This document shows positions 12,275 to 22,862 of a stretch of DNA of 64,000 bases, in pieces. The stretch covers positions 8,372,001 through 8,436,000 of the forward strand of contig OX485806.1 of NCBI GenBank assembly GCA_950295325.1, in the 5' to 3' direction. This DNA is from Polytrichum commune (taxonomy: Eukaryota > Streptophyta > Polytrichopsida > Polytrichales > Polytrichaceae). Numbering within the stretch: the stretch's first letter is position 1; every line of letters starts with the position of its first letter. Made by a program: the position numbers and the translations under genes. The notes under the pieces are model-generated. The model saw only the letters and a program-made list of their open reading frames with translations, was not told where the DNA came from and did no database searches.

Positions 12275-12450
12275 TTTTTAATTGGACACATGTATTTGAG
12301 TGATATACAACATGGTTTGTAGTTAAGAACAATGGACATCAAAAAGTGATGTGTTGCTATGAGATTGGAACTGTGTCTTCAAAACATGTTAACCATTTTA
12401 GGTTCAACAATTAACCCAATTGGGAAGGCCCATGTGGTCACATTAAAGAT
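12275..12450 (+). repeat. dispersed repeat family I, fragment
   Basis: Shares TATTTGAGTG, GGACATCAAAAAG and the AACATGTTAACCATTTTAGG stretch with the copies in the hydrolase intron and near 61.6 kb. Confidence 0.5.
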
Positions 12451-13598
12451 AAAGAGAATCTTTGGTTTGACCTCTTCATATATTCGTATCTCAAATCAAA
12501 TTTTGAATTTTAACATTGACAATTTGGATAATTGGCAATTGCTAGCCAACTGGATGAGGGGAGCAAGCACGGTCAAGTATACGGAAAAGGTGCTCCAGTA
12601 TACAACAACCATGATTTTTTTGGTCAAATGCCTAAAAGTAGTAGCAAAGTGTTGTTTAAATTGATTTTTTTTTCATGACGCCCTTTATTGTTGTGTAAGG
12701 TACTCAAATAAAGAATATCAAGGTCAAATTTTGAAAACTTATCATTTAAAGTATTACTCAAAAGTTAATGCCTAAATCTAGTTCTGAATGTAGATGTCAT
12801 GACCTTAGATATTTAAAAGTTGGGATTTTTTTATAATCCTTGAATTCATTATAAGCTTGTAAAAAATTGAAGAAAAATCATCAATTTTATGTAATTTTAT
12901 CATTTAAAAAAAATTAGACAATTACATGTTCAATATGCCTACTTGCACACTACTTGCACTGTCTTCTAAACATATGTAGACTTTTCTTGAAAACATAAAT
13001 TGCTTGGCTTTGTAGATCTATGTGTTTTTCGAATGTTTATGATTTTTTCCTTCACAAAATTCAAAGTTAGTACATAGTTTTGAAGTACTTTCACTTAAAC
13101 CTATGCAGGGTAATGGAGTTATGTACTTGACCATACTTGCACCCTGAGAGGTAACTAATCCAATCCTATAGTAAAATTGTTTGTGGACTTCGTAGTGCCC
13201 ACAATAAGATCATGTACCTTAAAATGAATAGGCTCTTTGCATGCCACCTTTCAATGTGGGGTGGACCATGCAATAGTAGGAGATTGTTTAGGAGTTACAT
13301 CATTGAGCCATGTGTGAACCTCATCGGATAACTCCAATTATGAATCTTGATATGACAATCTTGCATGGGTTCAAAACTTGTTGGCTAACCATATAAGACA
13401 ATTCCCAATATGATCCAATAGTCAAAAATGTCTGTGGAGTTGGAGTATCCACTATCATCAACATATACACTATGATTAACCGCTTGTATGTGGATATTGA
13501 TTCCATTATGAAGATTTGGGAAAGTAGAGTCTCTTTGTTTCAACAACATTTGAGAAGATCCAACTGTCACAAACTTGAAGTTCCCAAGTTGGGGCAGC
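12451..13598. other. intergenic, no feature recognised
   Basis: Strongly AT-rich, no gene-like coding and no repeat termini recognised. Confidence 0.4.
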
Positions 13599-13600
13599 TA

Positions 13601-13897
13601 CACTAAATATGATATTTAGTGTTAGATACACTAAATACGAACACTACACTAAATATCACTAACCCTATGAAAGTAAGTAACATTAAATGTAAACTCAAAC
13701 ACTAAATATCATCTATGGTAATATGTGAAAGTTACATGCACGAATTTAGTGTTTAGTAGGAAAGAGGTGGCAACAAGGAAGGCGGCGGCGGCGCATTTAT
13801 GTCTAACACTAATTATCAAAGAATTGAAAATTAGTGTTGAGCATAGTAGGGTGGTAAAACACTAAATCTAATCAAACACTAATTATCATATTTAGTG
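13601..13897 (+). mobile_element. MITE family B ('TTTAGTGT' element), copy 1
   Basis: 297 bp bounded by CACTAAATATGATATTTAGTG at the left and CATATTTAGTG at the right, with TA on each side. The interior is studded with ACACTAAAT/ATTTAGTGT motifs in both orientations and holds a short GGC-rich stretch near 13780. It aligns along its length, inverted, with 25997-26315. Confidence 0.75.
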
Positions 13898-14473
13898 TAG
13901 TGATATTCTTGTTTTCTTTCTTAAAATAATCACATGTTTAGGATACACATAGGCAAGAAATTGAATTTCCAGATTTGGAGTCTATATGCCTATTCTAGTG
14001 GTGGTCAAAGTTCATTTTTCCTAATGATGAGTTTTTCTCCCAATGAACTTGAATGTTGGTTTTCAAAAATGTTGGTTTTCGAACATGCTTGTTTGAGGTG
14101 TTGCCCACACTAGTAAATATGGCTAATTTCTTGCAATGGAACACTCTAGGCATGAAAATTTGCCTCTTCCAAGTCTTAGGGCCACTTTATACTTGGGGCT
14201 GGATTGAGGGCCGGCCCGAACTCTCAAAATTTGGGCCAATAGGATCGCTTGATTTCATCAAATCGGGCCCAAGGGCTTTATACTAGGGGCTGGCCCGAAC
14301 ACTCACTCATCTCATGTGGCGTCCTAGGTGGCATAATTTTGGTGCCAAACCATCAGGCCTTTGTGAAGAAATCGGGATAAGCTTTTCTTTGGCCCAAACT
14401 CTCATCTGGGGCCAGATTGGGCTCATCCGTTGGATTAAGCTCATCTTGTCCGTCAATCTTTAGGGGGTAAATT

Positions 14474-14498
14474 CCTCTCCTCTCCTCTCCTCTCCTCT
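14474..14498 (+). repeat. (CCTCT)5 microsatellite
   Basis: Five CTCTC pentamers directly before the 142-bp tandem array. Confidence 0.9.
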
Positions 14499-15064
14499 AA
14501 TAACGCAATAATTAGCATAAATATGATTGCATTAGACGAATAAGGCAACAATTAGGGCGTTAATCACACACTTAAGATAAAAATGAAACATTCAAGCATT
14601 TAACCAAGCATATAGTATGGCTTAGGCTATGGGTGAGTCTAATAACGCAAAAGTTAGCATGAATATGATAGCATTAGGCTAATAACACAACAATTAGGGT
14701 GCTAATCACACACTTAAGATAAAAATGAAACATTTAAGCATTTAATCAAGCACATAGTATGGCTTAGGCTATGGGTTAGTCTAAAAGAAAAAAATTAGTA
14801 TAAGTATGTTAACACTAGGCTAATAATACAACAATTAAGGCGCTAATCATACACTTGAGATAAAAATGAAACATTTAAGTCGTTAATCAAGAATTCGGCG
14901 TGCATTACGTAATGGGTTAGTCCAATAATGCAATAATTAGTACAAATATGGTAGCATTAGGCTAATAACATAACAATTAGGGTGCTAATCACACACTTAA
15001 GATAAAAATAAAACATGTAAGTCGTTAATCAAGAATTTGGTGTGCTACCTAAAACGCACCCATC
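14499..15064 (+). repeat. tandem repeat, period about 142 bp, four units
   Basis: Units begin near 14499, 14640, 14782 and 14923. Each contains a GCATTAGGCTAATAACACAA-like core, AATTAGGGYGCTAATCACAC, CACTTAAGATAAAAATGAAAC and a GGGTTAGTC end. Divergence between units is moderate, and the last unit runs into ACGCACCCATCAGTTAATCC. Confidence 0.9.
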
Positions 15065-15744
15065 AGTTAATCCATTGAACATGGTAGATAAATTTATAGG
15101 AGCATTTTGATGCCATAATAGATTCAAAGGCCCCTATTTAATTTAGTGGGACCCAATTTTGATTCACTAAATACAACCTATGGTAAGTGTCGTGAAACTT
15201 AATTGTCGAGAACATCAGACATTGACCATGGTAAACTCCATGAAACTTAACCCTCAAGATGATGAGGCCCTAGAATCGGGCCTCATCACTTTACATGGGA
15301 CAAGGTTGGGCCCAAAAGAAGTTCATTAAGTGAGGCCGGATTGAGGGCTTAAAGACATGAATTGCGCCAGTGCTCGGGCCGGCCCCAAGCCATGTATAAA
15401 GCTGCCCTTACTAACTTATGAGCTTCAAAATAACTTTAGAAACATTGTTCTTTTTTCAAATTAGAACGTAATCAATTGAGACTCGTAGGGTGTATCTATT
15501 CTTTAAAAACATTAAAGGATCTCCATGCCAAGTGTTGAGCTCAAAATGAAGGCACGAAGTTGCTCCATGGTGACCCTTTTTTTTTCTTTGTTTTTTGCAA
15601 AGAGCCTGTGGGGCTCTTGATGGCAATAAAAGGTTAAATGAGGAGGCTCTTTGCATGCAAGTGATTGCCCCCTTCGTATGGAAAGCTAGACTAGCCAATG
15701 GTAGCTTGAAAGCTTTGAAAGTTACATAAGTGAGCCAAGTGTGC

Positions 15745-16048
15745 ACCTATTTCATAAATAAATAACCAACATCGAGCAATCCAACGTGAATGTGAGCCTG
15801 TTGGCCGTACTCTATTCAAGAATCATGTTGGTGCAGGGTGGGGTTTACTATCTACCTTGCAGTGAGCAAGCTCTTGGCTTCCTACCTACCTACCTACCTA
15901 CCTACCTACCTTCTTCTTCTTCTTTCTTTTCTTTTTTCCTCCCTTGTCAAACGGAGAGAAGCTTTCACAATTGGAATCGAGCTGCCAACCACTCCATTCG
16001 GAAATGGGTACATCTCCACTATCAGCCAGCAGTTTAGGGCCATCTTGA
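15745..16048 (-). mobile_element. tRNA-derived SINE-like element, copy 1
   Basis: Read on the minus strand, it starts near GGCCCTAAACTG and has a Pol III A-box-like TAGTGGAGATG (complement of 16011-16021) and a B-box-like GCTCGATTCC (complement of 15973-15982). A variable region follows with a (GTAG)n tract, then ATTCTTGAATA and a 3' part. The same order occurs at 27190-27375 (plus) and 63415-63672 (minus). Confidence 0.65.
15881..15911 (+). repeat. (CTAC)7 microsatellite inside the SINE-like element
   Basis: Seven CTAC units followed by a TTC-rich tract. The other SINE-like copies have only two or three units here, so the array expanded after insertion. Confidence 0.9.
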
Positions 16049-16079
16049 ACCGTCCCTATTTCATCATACAACTCCGATC

Positions 16080-16589
16080 CCGAAACTTAATTTGACAATC
16101 TACATGCCAAGTTGCAAAGTTCACTCTCTAACCAACCAACTAACGCACGAACACGATGAGACTCTTTCGTATCCAATATCCAACGGCCGAGATTGTGTTG
16201 CGAGTGAACTTGTCGCAAGTGCCCACATACATAAGCCGCCTATCCTCCCACGTACGTCAAACGAAGAGGCTCCTCTTTGCATGCTGCAGCCTACTTACCT
16301 TACCTTAGTAGTACTACTACTTCCACCACGTGGCATTGGCAGCTTCAAAGCTTTTTCTTTAAAGTTGAAGCGTCACATACTACACCATCCGTGAGCCTTG
16401 TGTGTGTGTGTGTTCATTCGCTCTCTCGTTCATGAACCTGTCCTAGCTCATGCTGCTCCATATATACATGTATACATGCATCTCAAAATCTGTTGAATGC
16501 AAAGTGGTTTCAAGTACTAAAGCGGCATTGATATTAGGTCCAGTACTTTCGACCGTTTTGCTCTACAATTTGCTCTACCATGACTTGGC

Positions 16590-16592
<3 letters not shown>
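16080..16592. other. non-repetitive stretch with promoter-like motifs, no gene
   Basis: Contains CAACGGCCGAGATT, an ABRE/G-box-type CCACGTGGCA near 16327, a short GT tract near 16400 and TATATA near 16461. No convincing coding sequence follows within 1 kb. It could be a relic promoter or noncoding transcription unit. Confidence 0.25.

Positions 16593-16626
<34 letters not shown>
16593..16626 (+). repeat. (AG)17 microsatellite
   Basis: Uninterrupted AG dinucleotides. Confidence 0.95.
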
Positions 16627-16629
<3 letters not shown>

Positions 16630-16669
16630 TCTTTCACCTTACAAGGACGCAATAAATGAGTGTCCGGGC

Positions 16670-16921
16670 CAGTAATGGGGGAGGTTTTTGGGCATACTAA
16701 GTTAATCGGTGGAGATCCTAGTGTGTGTTTGCAACTCCAACTGGTTAAGTTACATGTTGTTGACATCCGTCGGTTTTTCTTTATTAAGTTGGGGTATATT
16801 CTTGTATAGATTCCTCTTCTAAAATGATGGGTAATTCTCCTGCAGTCTTGAACTTTGACTGGTTATTTCTCAAACTTAACCGGTTCATTTGTAACTAGCT
16901 GCCGGTTCTCCCGGATCATTG
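16670..16921 (+). mobile_element. hAT-type MITE, 'ACCGGTT' family, copy 2
   Basis: 252 bp from CAGTAATGGGGGAG to CTCCCGGATCATTG. The flanking 8-mers are GTCCGGGC (16662-16669) and GTCCAGGC (16922-16929), seven of eight identical. Interior shared with the rest of the family. Confidence 0.85.
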
Positions 16922-16984
16922 GTCCAGGCCTGGCACCTGAATTTTGGGTGTGGGTGGAGGACAAACACGCATACCTTACAAAGC

Positions 16985-17484
16985 ATGCATAATCGGTGGT
17001 TGAGATTTTGGGGCATGCATAATCGGTGGTTCAGATCATCCTAGTGTTTGCAACTCCAACCGGGTTACATGTTTGATGACGTCCTCCGGTTTTTCCTTTA
17101 TTAATTGTGAGGTGTATTCTCGTATAAATTCCTCTAAAGTGAACGGTAACTCTCCTGAAGTCTTGACCCAATGATCGGGGAGAACCGGCAGTTAGTTACA
17201 GATGAACCGGTTGAGTTTGAGAAATAACTAACCGGGTGAAGTTCAAGATTGCAGGAAAATTACCGATCGTTTTAGAGGAACTTATAGAAGAATATACCCC
17301 AATTTAGTAAAGGAAAACTGGAGGATGTCAACATGTTACCGGTTGGACTTGCAAACATTAGGATCTCCACCGATTAGTATGCTCAAAAATCTCTCCGATC
17401 ACTGTCTTGAACTTCAACTGGTTGGTTATTTCTCAAACTCAACCGGTTCATCTGTAACTAACTGCCGGTTCTCCCCGTTCATTG
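16985..17484 (+). mobile_element. hAT-type MITE, 'ACCGGTT' family, outer copy split by a nested copy
   Basis: The 5' half lies at about 16985-17168 and its 3' end at 17405-17484 (ends CTCCCCGTTCATTG). The inner copy interrupts it at the TCTTGAAC site that other family members carry intact (GTCTTGAACTT). The 5' end is rearranged: GCATAATCGGTGG occurs twice (near 16989 and 17016), and the usual CAGTG terminus is missing. Confidence 0.75.
17169..17404 (-). mobile_element. hAT-type MITE, 'ACCGGTT' family, inner nested copy
   Basis: 236 bp from CAATGATCGGGGAG to CTCTCCGATCACTG, opposite in orientation to its host copy. Target duplication TCTTGACC (17161-17168) versus TCTTGAAC (17405-17412), seven of eight identical. 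Confidence 0.85.
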
Positions 17485-17543
17485 ATACAAAGTATGCACT
17501 TAATTATGTGTCCACAACTTAACTTAAAAGAAAGAAGATGCAG

Positions 17544-17749
17544 CAATGAATGGCCGCTAGTTACAAATGAATTGGTTGAGTTTGAGAAACAACATGGTTA
17601 TTAGAAAAGTACTTATCATTTTAGAGGAGTCTATAGAATATACCCCAATTTAGTCAAGAGAAATCGAAAGATCATAACATGTACCCGGTTGGATTTTGAG
17701 TCACTAGGATTTTGACCAATTATGCCCAATAATCTTTCTAGACATGTTG
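17544..17749 (-). mobile_element. hAT-type MITE, 'ACCGGTT' family, diverged copy
   Basis: Starts CAATGAATGG and ends GACATGTTG. The interior matches the family (GGTTGAGTTTGAGAAACAAC, ATTTTAGAGGAGTCTATAGA). The flanking 8-mers agree at only about five positions, so this is an old copy. Confidence 0.65.
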
Positions 17750-18790
17750 TGGGAAGGAACATATATGGGAGGTTCCTTCAAAAGTTGGGGTTTGGTCCCC
17801 GCTTTTGGACCTTGGTGACTCTTTACTAAAAAGGAGGATTCATTTCACAGGATTAGGCAGCCCACCACTAGGGCTGGTCCCTTTTCTATGAGGGAACACT
17901 GGAGGAAAACTTGTCCATTACAACTGTATGTTGTGACTTGGTCATTGCAACTCGTGGTGAGGGAAATGCATAAATAACTCATTTTGGTTGTCAACTGGAA
18001 GGTTTTAGCTGTCAACCATCCAAAAACCACATCCAAAACCTTCGGTTGACAATCAAAATGATTTTTTATGCTTTTTTTTTTTTTACATGAGTCGCAATGG
18101 TCAAGGGGATTTGCCAACCTATGAGCTGAGGGTAGTAAGGGATGCAGTTTAGTGGGCTCACCTAGTTAGGGATGTTTAGAAGAGTGGGAGTGACACCGAT
18201 GGTTATCCAATTCGGTTGTGCCTTGCCTACAAAGTGTAGAGAGTATACGTGTGGTTTAAGCTCTTGGTGAAATATGTAGTAGGTGACAAACGATCTATTC
18301 TTGAACAAAAGCTTTTATGTGTATATATATATGCACTTTCAAGACATAAGTTAGTTTGCTTACATGTGTGAAAATTTCATTATAAAATGCAGATAGATAT
18401 ACTCGGTACTTATCCATCCACGCATCCACCCATACATGTTTCTTTGATTCCTATGAATACATTATGATTGTGCGACTTGTTGAAAGCGCGGAAGTGGCAA
18501 GAATACCATATTCGAGGGACCATTCAACCATCTTCGCATGTTTAGTGCCTTCCAAATGATTCTTCAAATTCACATGGAGGGTTTCGTTGGGAGGCCATAG
18601 CTAGAAGAAATTATTGCACAAAGCATATACCAAGGGCGCTTTAGTTTTGTAGACCCAAGATACTCACCGGTCCAAAAAGAGTCTCATCACTAGAATTTTA
18701 TGCATGGACACCTTTTGGGATATCTATGCCTTCAATTAACAGATTGTGGAAGGCTCGAGAAGTCAATCCCCTTTTTGGTGGCGCCGGTTC
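17750..18790. other. intergenic, no feature recognised
   Basis: No gene and no clear repeat termini. A short inverted pair around CCAAAACCTTCGGTTGACAA (near 17985-18060) may form a small hairpin. Confidence 0.35.
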
Positions 18791-19560
18791 TTAGTGTACA
18801 TATTACTCATAATGTGGCTATCTATAAAATTGGTGAAAAAAGTTATTAATTGAGACCTTAATGTGATCTCCTATAGCGGCCTTGAAACCCTTACAACATT
18901 CTCCACACCAAAGCTTCACAATGCCAATGCCATGTTGATCCCATGATATGTGGGACCAAACATGATCCTCTAGTGATATCAATTGAGATTAGCTTATTCA
19001 TAGCTACTATGTACTTATCCATAACTTCTTAAGGAATGAAAATAAACCTCAAATCAAGTTCGGCCACAACATTCCCATGGATGACGCGCATGGAGTGACA
19101 CGCAAAGTAGGATCCTCTAATTCTAATAGTTTCTTTTTTGGATCGGCAAATTATAATGTCTTCAGTGGAAGCAAAAGCCTCAATCCATTGCCTCTCATTA
19201 TTGTCCATCTGAAATGGGAATGACATAGACGTTGTTACCTTGCATATTGAAAGGCTCCACCTCAGTCTTGAAAATACACTTGGAAACCCCATCCCAAAAC
19301 TCATATGGCCACTTTACGATACTTCCACCTTCTAAATCTTTCCTAAATTCCGCAAAAGGTTTGCTTCTTTGGTGCATCTAGAGGACTCAACAAACTCAGA
19401 ATCACTATACTCCTCAATACATGTGAACAACTTCATCTTCACAAACATGAATCCTAACCCATGAATCTTTGAGCGTGTGATGAATCCACACTTGCACAAC
19501 AAAACCCATAAGTCTCTTGCATCACGAAGAAGGAAGAACCTTCAAGACTAGATCAAAAAT
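18790..19560 (-). pseudogene. degenerate protein-like stretch, function unknown
   Basis: On the minus strand a 91-codon frame (19304-19029) reads like real protein: MSFGMGFPSVFSRLRWSLS and later KETIRIRGSYFACHSMRVIH. Upstream frames with stops contain EEYSDSEFVESSRCTKEANL, and downstream a Cys/His-containing WCGECCKGFKAAIGDH. Stops interrupt the whole. I do not recognise the family; a decayed transposon gene is possible. Confidence 0.3.
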
Positions 19561-22019
19561 GAAATGCGAACCAAAATTGCAAGAAATGGAGGCGGACTTG
19601 TTTGTTTGACCTCGGTGAAGACCTAATCCCTTGCAATGCAAATTGAACCTCATAGCTCCTCACACACTAGCAACTTGGAGCACCCTCAATGGCATTGAAT
19701 CAAGATCACTTGGCTTTTCACTAAACCCTAACGCATGTTAGCTTTAAGACGGTCTTGATTGCGAGAGACAAGCTCCTTAAGTGATACATGTTGTTGGATA
19801 TTTGACAAAGACATGTTACTTGGCCTTACGTGTCACCCTTTTCATACACCTCACATCTCACTATACTCTAGACCCTTGGGGTTCATTTACAACTGGGGTG
19901 TCAAGAAGGAATGTGTAACGGATAATGAACTGAAGTAGATAATTTTACATAGTTGGTGTGCTTAGATTTGCATTGTGGAGCATATTTTGGATCATACCTA
20001 CATTTAATATTCCATAATCAACATAGGGACAAAGTTAATTTACAAGGATTAGGGTTAGTTAAAATATCATTTTAATTCCTATAATGTTATCTATGGTTGT
20101 TGTCAGAACGGTTGACCTTAGGATTAAGGGTTGAAAAGGACAACAAAAAATAATTGAAATGATCCCATTTTTTTTCCCTCACACTCATTATTCAATTGTG
20201 TACCATTAAAACTAAGGATGTATTGCATATCAATTGTATAGCTTTACGTATGACACCAAACATGGGCTAACATTAAACAAGTACATGGCTACATGAAAAA
20301 GGAACATTTAGAAATAGAATTGGACATAATAAAATATATTTATGGACACATGACACTTACACCAAGGTACCAGGATGCAAAACAAGAAATGATTCACCTT
20401 TGATGTACACTTCAATAATGAAATCGTTATTGATGTGGCCCAAACACGTCCTATGACCTCTCTACAAGTCCTTTGACCTATCTACTCGTCTCATAAAGGA
20501 TTGGTCTATTATTAATTATTGTTTAATAATAAATTATATATTTCTTGATAAGTCCTATGACCTATCTACTTATCTATTTCAAATTCAATAATGAACTAAT
20601 AAATAGTCATAATAAAACGTTGACCAATGCAACATAGTCCTTGTTTCCTTTGTCCCAAAAGTAGTACCCCAATCGTAAATGGACACCTTGGCAAAAGGCG
20701 ATTAACCGGGAACCTTCAAACCTTAGTTAGCCCTTCGTAGAGCCTCCAAACAATTAAAATTTCCTTATATATATATGTATAGATAGTCACCCATACCCTA
20801 TTTTTTAAAATATTAAACAAATGTAGACCTCAAGACCACACCCTAAATTACTTATATATAAGGTGGGTGAATTTATTATACCCTATGTTCAAATAGGATA
20901 CCTATTTTCTTCCCATGAAGGTAAGATAGTGGAAGCCTATGTCATATGCTAAATATAGAATTAACACAACCATGTAGTAGAATAATGTTATGTCAGTTGG
21001 AGTAGACCTTGGCAATATTTTGATATTCATGTTGAACATGGGTAGGACTGATGTTTGCGAGGGCATTATTCTTTACCATATGTACTTGGACCCACGTATT
21101 ATAATTGGTATGTTGAATAATCTTTTAGTTATGATAGATTTTAGTTTCCATTGCATTCATGAGCTCCTTGGCTGCTTTTTCATGGGACCATGTATTGGGC
21201 GAGCACAATTCTCCTTTGATTTTGGGACGTATGTTTAAGGGGAGCACTTAGGTTGTGTACTACAAAGTTCTCACCAAGCAAGTGTAATTTAGAGGATTTT
21301 TATTTTAATTGCAACCTCTTTTTCTAGACAAAAACCATCATCTAGTAGATGCTTAGTAATGTTATGCCTACAAACAAAATAATCAAAATCAACATTTTGA
21401 AAGTTTACATCCCATTTTAGAACATAAAATACAATTGCTTGATAAAATTAGGGAATCGATAAATCGACCACATGCAATATGTAAGGTATCGACTAAGCTC
21501 TGATTTGTCATCCAAGTTGGCGAAGTTTATTAAAGAGAGAAGAAACACTGACCTTAGTGGGAAAATCGTGATTGAAATGCCCGTTCAACGCACCCTCGGT
21601 ATAATGTCCATTGGACCTAATATCAGTGGTGCAGGACTGCTAACCCCTCTCGGGGTGGGCACTATAGTAACCATAGTAACCAAAGTGACCATGGGAACCT
21701 CGTGACTGGATGATCTTTGTATTGGTGGGCTTATTAGTGTGGTTGTGGTGTTGTAGAGGTACATGATCACTAGTCCGGGTTCAATGCCAAGTTTATTAAT
21801 TATACTACAGAGTCGATACCTTGCTCCTCTTCACGTGTGCGATGAAAAAATCATGGCAGATCATGTCATCATGCGATGCAAATATATGCGGTCGATTTAA
21901 CAATTCCTTTTCAAAAAACCATTGCGTCTCTCAATATTAAAGTAATATAACACTGCTTAACTCTAGATTGACGGAGTAATAAGGGACATAAAGGTTCAAA
22001 GCGGTGTTGGACTTTAGCA
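19561..22019. other. intergenic; one short LINE-related fragment
   Basis: Mostly unrecognised AT-rich sequence. At about 20893-20985 the string CCATGAAGGTAAGATAGTGG and its surroundings match 10537-10615 of the LINE, so a LINE fragment is present on the plus strand. Confidence 0.5.
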
Positions 22020-22600
22020 CGTAGGGCCATAGTACCCCTAAGTAGTCTGCGCACTAGCCTTCCCTCACAAAAGGCACCAATGAGAGGCCAGCTGACGGAG
22101 CGTCACCAGCGTTGGACTGAAAAAGCACATTCGTCCGTCCGGTACCCGAAGACCTGCTGAACTGCTAATAATGCCGGTGACAGGCACGAGGTGGCTGCTC
22201 TCTTCACGCGGGCGGACGGACGGACGAGGACAAAGTTGGCGTCTGTCCACTGAAATCTCAACCGAAACGGACCCCGTACGGACGGAGAAGGATAGTTTTC
22301 GTCCGGCCCGCAGTTGTCTGTTTCTCGTCCACAAGTGCTGCGTGTAAAGCGCAGCTGGGTGGCGGGTGGGGGGCGGCGGCGGTTGGTCAGGCGGTCGGAT
22401 TTGTGCCGTTGGATCGGATCGGACGGTGGAGAATTGGGTGACGTGGACAGACGCATACCGCCCACTGCCTGGCCCCCTATTTTCTTATTTCGGGGTTCAG
22501 ATATTCTTGGGATTCCGGGATGTAAACGAATTTAGAAGCTTTGTGGCTCCAGGCCTCATCACTGTAAGTCAAGTCCGAGGGGGCCAATGAGAAGAGTCGA
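22020..22600. other. GC-rich island without a recognisable gene
   Basis: About 580 bp with many CG dinucleotides (CGGACGGACGGACGAGG, GGGCGGCGGCGG), in sharp contrast to AT-rich flanks. Contains GCCGTTGGATCGG and a TGACGTGG bZIP-type site. Open frames on both strands have no protein-like character. It may be a promoter-like island or a fragment of a GC-rich transposon. Confidence 0.3.
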
Positions 22601-22651
22601 AACCCGGACCAATGAGATGGGGGAGAACCGGCTACTCAACTGGTGGTCCCA

Positions 22652-22862
22652 AATTAGTGTGTGTTACTATTCGGGAGTTTGCGCAGTGCTATAACTGTTT
22701 ATTAATGAGAATGCATTATTTTTACCAAGCACAGTCATTCTGTCTTATAATGTCCAAACAACTTGTTGAAATCTTTAGTATTAAAAGTCAAACTCCTACA
22801 TTAAGTAATATGTTATTGCAATGCGTAATTCCAAACAGTAACACGCACTAATTGGGATAATC
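22652..22862 (+). mobile_element. MITE family D, copy 2
   Basis: Shares TTACCAAGCACAGTCATTCT, TATAATGTCCAAACAAC, and GCGTAATTCCAAACAGTAAC before CACTAATTGGGATAATCAGT with the copy near 36.1 kb. Confidence 0.6.

Larger units (their letters stand above)
14179..15407. mobile_element. PIF/Harbinger-like element carrying a tandem array
   Basis: 1229 bp with inverted ends: the left begins GGGCCACTTTATACTTGGGG, and the complement of the right reads GGGCAGCTTTATACATGG followed by CTTGGGGCCGGCCC. TTA flanks both sides (14176-14178 and 15408-15410). Most of the interior is a roughly 142-bp tandem array (14499-15064). No transposase. Confidence 0.8.

Noticed and set aside
14474-15064. CRISPR-like array
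   Set aside because: The 142-bp units are direct, diverged and contiguous without spacers; this is a eukaryotic tandem repeat.
22103-22465. 120-codon minus-strand frame in the GC-rich island
   Set aside because: Frames stay open on several strands simply because of high GC; the peptide is low-complexity Arg/Ser/Pro with no motif.
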